Positions 1-11,385 of a stretch of 64,000 nt of DNA are shown piece after piece (positions within the stretch are counted from its first letter, which is position 1; each line of letters starts with the position of its first letter). The notes under the pieces were generated by a model. It was not told the origin of the DNA. It ran no database searches and was given only the letters and a program-made list of their open reading frames with translations. Source of the stretch: Margaritifera margaritifera (lineage: Eukaryota; Mollusca; Bivalvia; Unionida; Margaritiferidae); the NCBI GenBank assembly GCA_029931535.1, contig JAQPZY010001148.1:1246001-1310000 (forward strand), read 5' to 3'. The position numbers were made by a program, and so were the translations under genes.

Positions 1-1118
1 CAACATATCATGACAACGTTTATCTTGAAGTAAATCGACACCTGTCCTTTTTTTCGACTTGTTGACTGGCTATAAATATTGTAATCAAACTTGTCGTTAT
101 CGTTCAGAGAATGATTTATCTGATAATTAAAATTGTTCGTGCACTTATTGACGATTTTACACAAATTAGTAATGCATGCCAAAGTTGTACAATACTTTGT
201 TTCCAGCATATACCAGCCTTCGGTATTTGATTCAAAATGTATAACCAGCAATGGAATGCAGTCGAAGGGATTAACAAGTACCCCGTGCTTCTACACAGTA
301 TTTAAATACATCACCTTTTAATCAGGGTGCTGCTCAAAGCAAACTGTCCTTTTAAGTAATTTTGGTGGGTTAATGTGCTAACTCTTTTAGAGCTACGAGA
401 AACATAAGATCATCCCTTCCGTAATTTCTCCCGTACAAAACGATTGAAATCTAGAGTTCATTTGGTCAAAGTTCTCATAGGAACTTTAGACGACTTTCTT
501 TTTTCTTTCTTTTCTTGTTTTTCTTTTTTTTTTTTTTTTTTACTTTTTTTTTTTGTTGTTGCTGTTATTTGTTTTATTGGGGGGGGGGGGTCTTTTGCAA
601 CTTTTACCTATATAAACATGATTCAGATGTAGACACTTTTGTGGCAAGAAACAAATGCCATTAACACTTGTGTACATTTCTATTGTATTAATCCTCATGA
701 AATTATAATAGTTTTACTCGGCGAAGTAAATATTTTCATGAGTAAACTATTAAAAAAACGCATTCTTTGCAAGAATATGCATGTCACCGCTGTTGTGCCG
801 TAGTTATCATCATCTTCACTCTTTTTCAGTCTCTGAGCTATAAGCTGGAACGGAAATATTTTCAGAATTATTGTCGCCTATCTCTCCATTATTGTATCAA
901 AAACGCCTGAATATAGGCACGGGGTCATAAGTATAGCGGCCAGTTTGACTGCATGAAATCCCTTCCTGATAGCTATGAAACTTTAAGGAGTCCCATTCTA
1001 GTACAGGAATCTTCGAAAAGTAACCACGTATGAAAGAAGATAATAGATTCAGTAAATGTCATAGGAAAATAAAGTAATAAACGTCATATTGAAAACTGTA
1101 TCCAATGGTTTTACTACG

Positions 1119-1122
<4 letters not shown>
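1..1122. other. Intergenic, no gene recognised
   Basis: AT-rich sequence with no reading frame that resembles a known protein. The only structure is a T-rich stretch at about 497-555 followed by a G run at about 580-590; the reading frame crossing it is low complexity and not a gene. Confidence 0.6.

Positions 1123-1202
<80 letters not shown>
1123..1202. repeat. (AT)n microsatellite
   Basis: About 40 AT dinucleotides without interruption. It directly abuts the 3' tail of the minus-strand Penelope-like element that starts at 1203. Confidence 0.95.
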
Positions 1203-1205
<3 letters not shown>

Positions 1206-1258
1206 GATAAATGTAAAACAAATCTGACAACAAACGGTGCAAAAGTAATTTTTTAACT

Positions 1259-1295
1259 AGCCTGAACGCTTTCGACTCTCACTGAGCCTTTATCC
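1259..1295 (-). ncRNA. Hammerhead-like hairpin in PLE copy 1 tail
   Basis: Read on the minus strand, GATAA is followed by a 5-bp stem (GGCTC/GAGTC, one G-T pair), then CGAAAGCG. This matches the layout of the hammerhead ribozymes known in Penelope-like elements (core, stem II, GAAA, short stem III). The canonical CTGATGA core is degenerate, so self-cleavage is doubtful for this copy. Confidence 0.45.
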
Positions 1296-1903
1296 AAGAC
1301 AAAATTACAAAACAGAGACAAACAAGACAAACAATAAACTCAAAAGGAAACGTTGAGTTAAAAAAATTGTACATGATTATGGATTTAATGTAAGTATCAC
1401 ATCAAAATTGTGGATATCGCGCCTAATTGGTTTGAACCCTGATGATAAAATGGCAACCTTGTTGGCATTGACCTACAAAAGGTGGAGCAGAGCGCTATCT
1501 AATTGTTTATATAAAGTGATGTAGCGGAAGATTGTATCCCGGATATTCAATGTCTCATTATTAACAATAAACACAACAATAACAATCATACCAACAAGAA
1601 CTACAAAAAGTAGTCATTATAGATTAGTGAATGAATAATGAACTAAATCAACTATTTGTTTAATTGCTAAATATCGTCTCTAAACAGAAAATGATTTTAT
1701 TTTATTTACGTGTGTGTGCCCGTTGGGAGTCTTCTTGATTTAAGCCGCTTGGTTTCGGTGGTCTTAGGCGGCGTATCTAGTAAAAAAAAATTTCTTTCTT
1801 GGCTTCGTAACTCAATGGTTCTCCGATATTCTGATAAATTACATTCTCTGTTTTACATGTTTTGTTTGGACCATGGATGTTAAATTTTCTCTAGCATATA
1901 TTG

Positions 1904-2657
1904 ATATTGTTACCACTCTTGGTCTTAAAAATATGTAACATAAAGAAAGTGAAACCAACAATGTAAGTAAAATCAAGAAGCAATTTATTTGTAGACAATT
2001 AAAATGAAAAAAGACACTTACAATAACGTGAATTAAAATTCAAATAATCCAATAATCCTGAGTGTCCTAATCACAAGTCATAAATATAGAATGTTCCGAA
2101 TAAATTCCAGTAGCTTTGAATGTCCTGATTTGCCGGTAGTCTTGAATTGTCAATACCCTTGACTGTAATGGTGTGCCTGAATGATGTGATCCAGAATATC
2201 TTGGAATGAATTCACCCAAAGTCATGTATCAATCCAAAATTAGAATGAGCACTTTAGTAATCCAATGAATAGACCCAAAGTCATGTATCAATCCAAAATT
2301 AGAATGAGCACTTTAGTAATCCAATGCATATTTTAAATAAATAATTCTTCCCTCTGAATTTGCTCTGATTTTCACAACACAACTATAAACATCTGATTTT
2401 TAAAATGATTTTTCATAGACTGACCATTAGAACAAGAATAAATTCGTGTTTATCCAAACTCCATAAATATAAACGCAAGACACATGGCAGAATTTCCAAC
2501 ACAATTATATGCCTTCATGACAAATTGCAGTAAGTCTAGTGGAAAAACCAATCTAATTGTAAATAAAAGCAACCCTGACCTCGAATTCTAAGTAAACAAC
2601 TTGTTTACATCCTACAATCAAGGACAAATTTAAATATGTAAACATTAAACATAACAA
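1904..2657. mobile_element. Unidentified insertion nested in PLE copy 1
   Basis: This block has no counterpart in the PLE at 24060-25630. It is bracketed by the 9-bp direct repeat CATATATTG (1895-1903 and 2658-2666), a plausible target-site duplication. No clear terminal inverted repeat or protein was seen; only TTGTTA is shared near the two ends. It contains a 59-bp tandem duplication. A 9-bp duplication would suit a Mutator-like or other DNA element, but the class is not established. Confidence 0.45.
2214..2326. repeat. 59-bp unit, two tandem copies
   Basis: The unit beginning ACCCAAAGTCATGTATC occurs at 2214 and again at 2273, nearly identical. It lies inside the insertion at 1904-2657. 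Confidence 0.9.
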
Positions 2658-2933
2658 CATATATTGGGCTTTTTATCACCACAGGCTCCAGATGTGCCAC
2701 TATGATCTTGGTTTGTGATTGGCTCTAACTTTGCTCTGACTAGGATATCTATGAGATATTTTGGGTACTACTGGTTTGTTCGGGAGTATTAACTTTAGTG
2801 TGTCACACGATTCCACGATGGGCCAGTGTTTCTGTATGATTCGACCTACTTTGGGTTGTCTGGATGGAATATTAGGATAGAGGTTATCCGGTCAACTTTT
2901 CCCTTTTCTCTATATTGTAAGAGGTCATTGCGT

Positions 2934-2991
2934 TGTTTTTTTTTTTTGTTTGTTTTTTTTTTTATTTGGGGGGGGGGGGGGGGGGGGGGGT
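2934..2991. repeat. T-rich then G-run homopolymer tract
   Basis: A T-rich stretch is followed by a run of about 24 G with little interruption. Reading frames crossing it on both strands are low complexity and were not called as genes. Confidence 0.9.
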
Positions 2992-3100
2992 GGGGGTTGT
3001 TTTTGTTTGCGTGTGTGTATGTGGGGTTTTTTAGTTTTTTTCCTGGGTTTTTTTCGGCCTTTTTTGTTGCCTTGCGTCCTGTCCCAAGCAAACGGACATA

Positions 3101-4703
3101 GAAAACTAGTAAAAGAGAAACGGAGAGAACAAAATATTTTAATTCTTTGATTGTGTGACTTAATGTTATATTAAAACTGATTGTCCGTATTACTTCAAGG
3201 AAAAAATCGTCACCAAATTAATCACTCGAAGATAGCGTTTGTTCACTCAAAACTTTGTATACTAAAAGACGTCAAGAATTTTGATAGTAACGGCAAAACA
3301 AGCTGTTGTAATTGTCTCTTTTCAAAATACCTCAGACAGTTGCGCAAGTAACTAAAAAGGTCTCTATCTTTATCGCGTCAGGTGCAACAGCTAATTATAT
3401 AGTAAACATATTCCATTTCGAGGGCATCCCTGTGTAACCAGTCAAATATTTTTAGTAAAACTATATTGCATGGGATGTATATATACATCCTTGTGTATGC
3501 TGTCAAATATTTTTAGTTAAACTATATTGCATAAGATGTATATATACAGACATATGAATAAATACATTATTGGCTTTAATATACAGATCTAACTTGACAT
3601 ACACGTACAAAAGTAATTTGAGTATGTACACAGCTGTTTCTCTTTAAGTGTGTCCTTCCAACAGCGATAAATATACAGCTCGTAGTAATAATTCTGACTT
3701 TACTAACAAAAGAGGGAGATAGTGATCATTCTAGTTGTATAGTCATACATTAAAGTAACAGTTTCATTAACTATGTACATTAGTTTCTTCTTATCCTATT
3801 TTTAAAACTTGTATGTAGTTTCTCAGCCCCCACCCCCCCCCCCCCACCCCCTCGAGAATTAGAAAGACGCGTGTCCACATTGCCTCAGAATACATGTGTA
3901 TGTACCTCACAGACAATAGGATCTGAATAGTAATGCCAGGAAGATTTAAAAGAAGTGATATTCAAACTAGACTCAATATTAAAATTCATAACCAGCCACT
4001 GGTCGTAGACTCGCTGATTGAAGATGGATCACAGGTAAGTAATTCTTGTCCATTTAGTTACTGATTTATATTACGACATCAAATCTATAGATACTGATCC
4101 TTTTCGCTTTGCCATGCAAAAAATCATCGCTAGGATTATAATAAAAATTGTATAATTGTTAGTAACTTGTGCATATACTACCTTCTTCATGATGTCATAT
4201 AAAGACAACCCCACGGTAGAAGAAAGCTAAGACTAGAGCAGATTCGTGGCCGACAACGCAATAAGTTGGGAGAGAAACATAATTAAAGTTACAAACTTAT
4301 ATCCTAACTTGAATTTGCAAATCAGAAAGGAACATTATTAAAATCGACATGTATGTGTGTTCTAGCTATAAAAATTAGTTACGCAAGAGCATCCAAAATT
4401 ATTCCCCTTTCTTCACTTAAGGGTAAACTGTACAAGGTTAGGACCGTGTTCATGTTTAAATGAAACTAAATTAAACAAATTAAGTTTAAATTATTCCATA
4501 CATTGTCTATCTCTAAAAAAATTTTAACACTCTGTGATTTTAATCGCTAAAACATGGTAAAGTACGTAATATTGGTATTTGTATCACTGAGGATTCATTT
4601 TATGACATATTTAGGGATCACGTGTTTTCTACTACGACTTAGTGCAATAAGATAACATAAACCAGATAACTGAAATGACGAATGAACACGAAATGCAGCA
4701 GAG

Positions 4704-4705
<2 letters not shown>
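3101..4705. other. Intergenic, no gene recognised
   Basis: No convincing reading frame, splice-bounded exon or RNA gene was seen. It contains a two-copy 61-bp repeat at 3430-3548 and a C-rich run at about 3828-3852. Confidence 0.55.
3430..3548. repeat. 61-bp unit, two diverged copies
   Basis: GTCAAATATTTTTAGT recurs at 3441 and 3502, followed by a shared ACTATATTGCAT and GATGTATATATAC. The two copies differ at several positions. Confidence 0.85.
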
Positions 4706-4777
<72 letters not shown>

Positions 4778-4778
4778 T
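4706..4778. repeat. Compound (AC)n(AT)n microsatellite
   Basis: (AC)n at about 4706-4754 passes directly into (TA)n at about 4755-4777. Confidence 0.95.
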
Positions 4779-4903
4779 TCTCGCATCAGTGGATTATGAA
4801 TATAAACAGCTCTCAACTCTTTTGATGTTGGAAAACTTCGTGAACTAAAAAGATAAATAATATTCACCAGGTATTTATCCAATTTTATTGATTATATCAA
4901 AGA

Positions 4904-4981
4904 TATATATACATACATACATACATACATACATACATACATACATACATACATACATACATACATACATACATACATACA
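4904..4981. repeat. (ACAT)n microsatellite
   Basis: About 18 ACAT tetranucleotides after a short (AT)n start. It abuts the tail of the solo PLE-like element that begins at about 4982 on the minus strand. Confidence 0.95.
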
Positions 4982-5080
4982 TGAAAGAAAATCTGATAAA
5001 CAACAGTGCAAAAATGGTACGAAACCAGTCACAGCGCTTTCGGAATCTAACGATTCTTTTCTCAAACGCGCAAAGCTACA
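4982..5080 (-). mobile_element. Solo PLE tail with hammerhead-like hairpin
   Basis: On the minus strand this reads TTTGAGAAAA, a perfect 5-bp hairpin (GAATC at 5043-5047, TAAC loop, GATTC at 5052-5056), CGAAAGCGCT, then a tail with TTTTTGCACTG and TTTATC. The same order is found at the 3' end of the PLE at 24060-24160. No protein-coding PLE sequence accompanies it. It is head-to-head with a related copy at 5236-5330. Confidence 0.6.
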
Positions 5081-5235
5081 AAGAACGATTGCACTAACGA
5101 GAGAAGAGCAAACCACAAAAAATGCAATTACCTTACAGATTCAACGTGATATTTGGTTGTAGTTATTTACAAAACGATACAACAAAAAATGAACAAAATG
5201 AGCAAGTTTGTATGGCGCTATTTGTTTAGTTTTGG

Positions 5236-5330
5236 GCCTTCGAGAGAGGAATCGGTAGATTCCTGAAAACGCTTGATTTGCTTTCACACCATTTTTGCAC
5301 ATTTAGATGTCATTTTTTGTTATATAAAAT
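5236..5330 (+). mobile_element. Solo PLE tail, opposite orientation
   Basis: This is a plus-strand relative of 4982-5080. A perfect 6-bp hairpin (GGAATC at 5248-5253, GGTA loop, GATTCC at 5258-5263) is followed by TGAAAACGCTT and CACACCATTTTTGCAC. Similarity to the minus-strand copy runs through hairpin and tail with scattered substitutions and small gaps. The two copies point away from each other with about 155 bp between them. Confidence 0.55.
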
Positions 5331-7083
5331 ACTATTCGTGAGTAACACGATTTGTTTGATCCAAAGCAATCTGGAAAAACTGTTATCTGCTTTATAATTT
5401 GTAGAGTAATCTTCTAGGTATTGAGCTTCTTCATCACATTTCTTACAAGCAACTCGGTTTTTGGGGGCTGTATCATGTAATTAACTAACGAACGTTTATC
5501 AATCGAAAAGCGACTGCAAAAAATGAAATTTAAAATGAACCTTCTTCACGCCAAACGTACCGAACTCCAGTTCAACTTGCAACACTTTGTCACTCGCAAA
5601 TATTTCGTCTGTGATCAATACTAGTATCATATTATCTTATTCGCTTATTTTCAGCGATGGATGGACTATATTATCGGGTGAAATACTCCTTCTGTTCTGT
5701 GCATATTTTTGGAAATAGCTCGCTTCTATATATGAAACGTTATGCAAATAGGATAACAACGATTTCTTTATTTTCGAAGTGCATTCTTAAGAGATACTGT
5801 CAATAGCCAGAAAATGTTAGTTTTTCAATATGGTGACGTCCATGATGCCCACCTGCCTTAATTCGAAAGAAAAACGTGTATAAAAGGTTTACATTGGAGT
5901 AGTGTATGTGTCGTTGTTTACGTAGTCTGCTATGATTATTTCAAAAACAAACTTCCCGGGTAAATGTAAAGAACACTCTAATCTGATGAGTTTATTTCAG
6001 CTGCATCCAATCAGACAGCTGAGCAGCAGATACAGTTTTGGCTAGCTACATTTGTCGGGGGTCAATGTGGAAGAAATTGGATCGAGAGCTCTTGGCTAGC
6101 GAAAATTAGACTCCTTGAGCTTGAGATCGTCATAAGTTCAACGTATATCAAAAGGATCAAGCGTATACATTACTGACAACTTAATGAGAAGGAAACACGT
6201 GTTCCATTGTAACTCATGATGCTCACTCGGATAAATAATAAGGCAGCAACAAGCCATCACTTAGCCCTACTGTTGTATGTACTTAGTGCTGAGTGCAATC
6301 ATTCACTACTGTTAGTAGTGGTCTATCTTTATCACGTTGACCCTTCTTGTACTACTCTATATACCGTCTCGATGCTACCATCTACCATCTACAAGTCTTC
6401 CATACGAGTGATATTCTGTAGGTGAAAATATTCGGGTTGCTCAGACTTTATCAGCAGTTCAGTATTAAAATTCCAAAACTCATAAAATGGAATTATTTTG
6501 ATATAAAGTTTATACATTTATTGAAATATCTGGTGAATGTTTTTGTCCTTTCATGCCCGAGGTTTTGACCACTGATTCGTTTATCTCGGGATGACGTGAA
6601 TAATAAAATTATACATACATTGTGCATTCAAGATTGCATTGATCAGGAGTTGTTAAACGAGCAGTGGCTGAATTACGTAGAAGATATAAGAGAGCTGGTA
6701 TAGGTCTCTCATTAAGTAAATAATCTGTTTCTGTGCCGTCAATAAGAAATAAATGAAGTCAGTCAATTTTCCATCTCTTTATTCTTGATACAATTTGTAT
6801 TCATTTTAGAAATGATTTCACAAACAGATAAAACAAGCAACTGTATTATCGTATTACTACCTTTTTAATGTATGAGTTATTATACCCTATGGCATATTGT
6901 GATTAACTTGGATAAAACCTGCATAAATGACGAAATAAGCTATCCAAGAATTTCAGCCAGCGGCTGTTTAGTTGGAAAGAAATGTAAAATGAAACAATGG
7001 AGAATAAAAACTCGCACGTGCTGGGTTATAATTGATTTTTTTTTTCAAATGGAATATTCAGTAAATACCTATAATATGAACGC
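5331..7083. other. Intergenic, no gene recognised
   Basis: AT-rich sequence in which I recognise no exon, RNA gene or transposon. Reading frames here are short and lack recognisable domains. Confidence 0.5.
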
Positions 7084-7398
7084 TTACCTGTAGTACTTAT
7101 ACTAAATATTGTTACCTGGAATACCTATACTAAATAATGTTGTCTGGAATACCTATACTAAATACTGTTACCTGGAATACCTATAATAAATAATGTTATC
7201 TGGAATACCTATACTAAATACTGTTACCTGGAATACCTATAATAAATACCGTTACCTGGAATATCTATACTCAATATAGTTAAGTATAATACCTATACTA
7301 AAACAGTTACCTGGAATACCTATACTAAATACTGTTACCTGGAACACCTGTACTAAATACAGTTATCTGGAATACCTATACGAAATATAGTTACCTGG
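7084..7398. repeat. 28-bp minisatellite, about 11 copies
   Basis: The unit begins TTACCTGGAATACCTATAC and continues TAAATACTG. Eleven copies run from 7084 to 7390 with a partial twelfth. Most differ by one to four substitutions and one is 27 bp. On the minus strand each intact unit carries CAGGTAAC, which resembles a splice donor. Confidence 0.95.
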
Positions 7399-10300
7399 TG
7401 CTGCTTCAAGAAAACAGATTGAATGTCTGTATTTTAGTATTAATTTGCATTCTCTCCTAAACTATGGGCAAGCTGGAAGAAAACAAAGAAGTCTGAGGTC
7501 CGCCCGAATGACATGTCTGTTTGGCCTTTCAGTAGAATAGTAATAAGGGGACTAGTCCACTCGATAAACAGGCGTACGCACACATCATGCGTTTATATTA
7601 TGTCCGCATGATCTCGCTCACATAAACCATGCAAAGTACATGTACAGTGGTATATATATTTGTCGGGTGAACCATGCCCAAATAACTCACCAATGAAATG
7701 TCAACCAGACATGCCTTGTTGGTCAACCTGTAACATTGTCGTGAATAGCATTAACATATTATTGGCAGCGACCTTTTTACGGCAATAATGAAGAATTTAA
7801 TGCTGTTTTACATCTTTTATAGTAAAATCAGAGATGAATGCAGTTTGTAATTAGTCCACTCAGCTTCCTATTTCTCGTGCTATTAGAAAATGCGTTTGAG
7901 TAAGGTCGAACTTTTTTATATATAATTCTGCCATTCTTTTACAATATTCCCCACCGGACCCCACAAAAAGCCTTTGATACTAATCTTTGCAAATTGGTTT
8001 ATATTTAATTGGTTGTAAAATTAGATTCTTTAAGTCTATTTGATGATGTAAGAAAATGTCGAATTCGATTTTTAAACAATAAAAAATAACGTAATAGACT
8101 TTTAGGATACTAGAGTGAATGTAGTGTTCAGTGGGATACACATTTTCTAGAAAGTATAAAGCTATCAGGAGAAAATGGACCAAATTTGGCTTTAATGAGC
8201 CACAGGCCATTCCGTCATAAAACTTCACTCATCATTTCGAGTAATAAAAGTTACTGCAGACTTGGAAATCTTACTCGAAATAAGTGAATGTAGACTTCTG
8301 ATTGGTAAGACCATTTTCATGTAAGATGTCGTGTGAAGTAAAGTCTCTATGACTTAGGGTCCGAGACACATGATGGAGGGTATTTGCCCGCAGTCATTGT
8401 AACTGCAGCATGTTGATTATCCCTTGTGGCATGGTCAGAAATGCATGGGCTTTATATCGCATGTGGAATAGGTGAACAAAATCATCAGTAGAATCGTAAT
8501 TACTAGAAAATGTGCATTTGACCCAATTCGTAATAGACGGAATTTGTATTGCTATCAAGTCATTTTTAGGTATTCAAATTAATGTGTAAACAAAAGTACG
8601 CGGTTAAGCAAAAAAGTTAAACACAGAAGTCGAGCAAGCTTTTTGTCACTTAACTGTTATATTCGGCCTAACTCTTCTATTTTCGAGCTTTTCAACGATT
8701 CATTTGATCGCGTTCGAGTATTTTGTACTTTTCGTGTTCTCTGTCTTGGTCCCGTTTCATACATTTAACCTCAGATGGTGCGTATTTATTAGGTCAACCC
8801 ATCGCTCACTCTGCACGTGTACACATTTGTTTCGATAAAGTCAACGATAAATGAGCAGAAAAGGGGACTTATTAAACGACTACTTATTACAAAAACCACA
8901 GAGAGTTTTTTTTAAGAATTTGTATCCACTTCATTCTTCTAAAACGTTGGCTTTGAGTTTTCTGAAAGTTTTAGAAGTTTATATTTTTTATCAGTAACTG
9001 GGTGACCCAATTGAAAATATCCTTTTTTGCGGTACCAAATTTTACAGCAAATGCTTCTTTGGATACTCCTTTTAAATTATCTATATCAAATTCTGGATTC
9101 GAACACATTTTCTGTTTGCGTTTTACCAGATTCGTTATTAATTAGAAATTTATTATTCGTTTGATGCCTATAGTCTCCTCAATCCATAACGTATGCGAAA
9201 TTTTTTTTTTTTAAAAATATGTCTTCTTTTATATTTTCAGCAAATTGGATCTTTTTGACAGACATCATATATTATGTTGTTGCTCGATCGTTATGAAGGC
9301 GAGATGATTTAATTAACTGCTGTCAGGTTTGAAAAGTTGTTGAATCTGTGTTTGTTTCGCGGTGATAAATGAATCACGGGCTTGTGTGACCCTTTGCACT
9401 GCTCAAACCCCTCGAAATTTGCATTAAAACTGTCTTCAAGTAGTAAAAGCGGAAGAAAGAAAACGAGGAAACAATATGTCGGTTACTTGTAGGATAAAAG
9501 AGTGGAGGAATCCTATTAAACGTGATATATATATTTAGTAAACGATGGCTAATTGACAGCCAGACTGATTCAAGATTAAATGTGGGCCATTACTTCTGGT
9601 GGTGGTATTTTCTTTGCAGCACAGGAAGGGAAAGACATTCCTCCTAACGATCTTATTATGTGTGAAACTGACGGAAAAGTCATCAAATCGCTGTAGTGGG
9701 ATATCCCCTCAAAGTGTTGGTGGCGTAATGGGCACTATCAAAGATTTGTTTATAATATATCCAGCATCGGTCAAACCACTTCTTATGAAAATCAGATATA
9801 ATTATTCTAATATATTGTACTTCCAGCATAATTTTACCAACCTTTAGTGTAGCGGAAGCAAACGTATTCTGGTTTATTGCTAACCTTCAACTGGCAATAT
9901 TCGAAAATTTGTTGTTGCCACAGATATTCACATCCCTTATCATACAAGCAAAAAAAAACTTCGCAGAACTTACAAAGAACGCTAAACGTACAATAGACAC
10001 GTAAAAGATCATTTAGGAACCAATCAGAATTGCCCAAAGCAAAAAGACGTGAAGTAAAGAATGGTTGTACTGACAATGCCTCAGTGCGAAACCAAAATCT
10101 TACTATGTAAAAAATAATGTACCCTTCTCCCGTTAAACCATGCGTCGGAAACAATAAGCTGCATCCAGTTTTGTCAGTTTTAATATTACTTATCTCTTCT
10201 CTGAGCATGTCGTTTACTTTTCAAATTTGCTATCCATCACGGTATTCCTCAGATATCACTTTTGTCCAGCATACATGGCTTACTAATATCCGGGACAGAA

Positions 10301-10970
10301 TGGCATCAGACATATTATCTGGCTCTGCGGCAGACCGATCCGTTAAAAGTTAAGAAAATATGTGTCCTAATTTCATTTATTGAATATAAGTTGGTATCTT
10401 CATATATAGACTTGATTAAGACATATTTGTAGGCAATTTGCGAAGTATGCACATAATTACATTTTTATCAATCCAATTGGGCTTTATCAGCCCGAGACCT
10501 AAGGATAAGATTTTTGTAAAAATATCTGTTCAATTTGTACGATTTGTATACTGCTGAATCCGTATGGAAATATAAAGCCATCATACCGATGACCACCGAT
10601 AGAATAAAGGACAGATTTATTTGTTTTAACCACTTTCCGCCTGCATGCTTTTACTTGGAGTTACTTCATAACAAGTGGCCGTACAACCTTGTTCCTTTTA
10701 TTCATTTTGTCTTGGATCTTTTTTTGTAACTATCTACACACAAGCATCATGTAGATGCTGTAAAGTAATTACATTTTCTTATTTTGTTCTTGTCTCGCTT
10801 GTGTAATCGTCTATGTAACTTTGTGCCCTTACGAAACGAACCGGCATATTCCAAAAACCCTTGGGTTGGTGTCGCAGCGTTTTTGGACTATTGTTTGTAA
10901 GGTTTTGTTCCATATATGTAATTTGTTTTCACCAATACGATCTTTATGACCCAGTGCGACCTATACCTCT
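7399..10970. other. Intergenic, no gene recognised
   Basis: No domain-bearing reading frame was recognised. The longest, on the minus strand at 9834-10208 (124 residues), is Phe- and Cys-rich and matches no family I know. No transposon ends or tRNA-like boxes were noticed. Confidence 0.5.
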
Positions 10971-10974
10971 ATCT

Positions 10975-11013
10975 GTCCATCCATCCATCTATCTATCTAT
11001 CTATCTATCTCTT

Positions 11014-11108
<95 letters not shown>
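10975..11108. repeat. Compound (ATCT)n(CT)n(AT)n microsatellite
   Basis: ATCC/ATCT tetranucleotides pass into (CT)n at about 11011-11050 and then (AT)n at 11051-11108. The tail of a solo PLE-like element follows at 11109. Confidence 0.95.
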
Positions 11109-11111
<3 letters not shown>

Positions 11112-11190
11112 CACAAATATTTATAACGGCGCAAATTTAAAACGGGTTCTCAACATTTCGAGCTAAGCAAGTTCTTCGTTATGGTAACAA
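11109..11190 (-). mobile_element. Solo PLE tail with hammerhead-like hairpin
   Basis: On the minus strand ACGAAGA is followed by an imperfect hairpin containing CTTGCTTAGCTC, then GAAATGTTGAG, then a tail with AATTTGCGCCGTT that ends in the (AT)n tract. The order hairpin, GAAA, TTTGCRC-GTT tail, microsatellite matches the other PLE tails in this window. It carries no coding sequence. Confidence 0.5.
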
Positions 11191-11349
11191 ACAGATTACA
11201 TATACAAAACAAACACTAAACACAAAATCAAAGAAAAACTCTGGACTCCTACACGTTAGAATCATTAAGAAGAATAAACAAGAGATATACAAATAACAAG
11301 TTGTGTAAACGAGCGGGTTATTGTGTCTATCACATAGAGAACCAACATG

Positions 11350-11385
11350 TTGTGTGTGTGTGTGTGTGTGTCTATATATATATAT
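11350..11385. repeat. Compound (TG)n(TA)n microsatellite
   Basis: (TG)n at about 11350-11370 followed by a short (TA)n at 11373-11385. Confidence 0.9.

Larger units (their letters stand above)
1203..2945 (-). mobile_element. Penelope-like element copy 1, disrupted
   Basis: This minus-strand segment aligns by eye with the better preserved Penelope-like element at 24060-25630. Shared parts are the hairpin-bearing tail (1203-1300), the spacer (1300-1720), the end of the GIY-YIG frame with the Gly-Leu-Asn-Gln-Glu-Asp-like terminus (about 1725-1810), a stretch near 1838-1894, and the linker between reverse transcriptase and endonuclease (about 2665-2930). The core of the GIY-YIG domain is deleted near 1815-1840, and a 754-bp block at 1904-2657 is absent from the other copy. 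It ends in a T/G homopolymer tract at about 2934-2990. It cannot encode a working protein. PLEs are retroelements that couple a reverse transcriptase to a GIY-YIG endonuclease. Confidence 0.8.

Noticed and set aside
2826..3150. Frames across the T/G homopolymer tract
   Set aside because: Low-complexity Phe/Gly or Lys/Pro strings; the surrounding DNA is a PLE relic.
9834..10208. 124-residue minus-strand frame
   Set aside because: Longest non-repeat frame outside transposons, but it has no recognisable domain, splice signals or signal peptide; a chance frame is likely.
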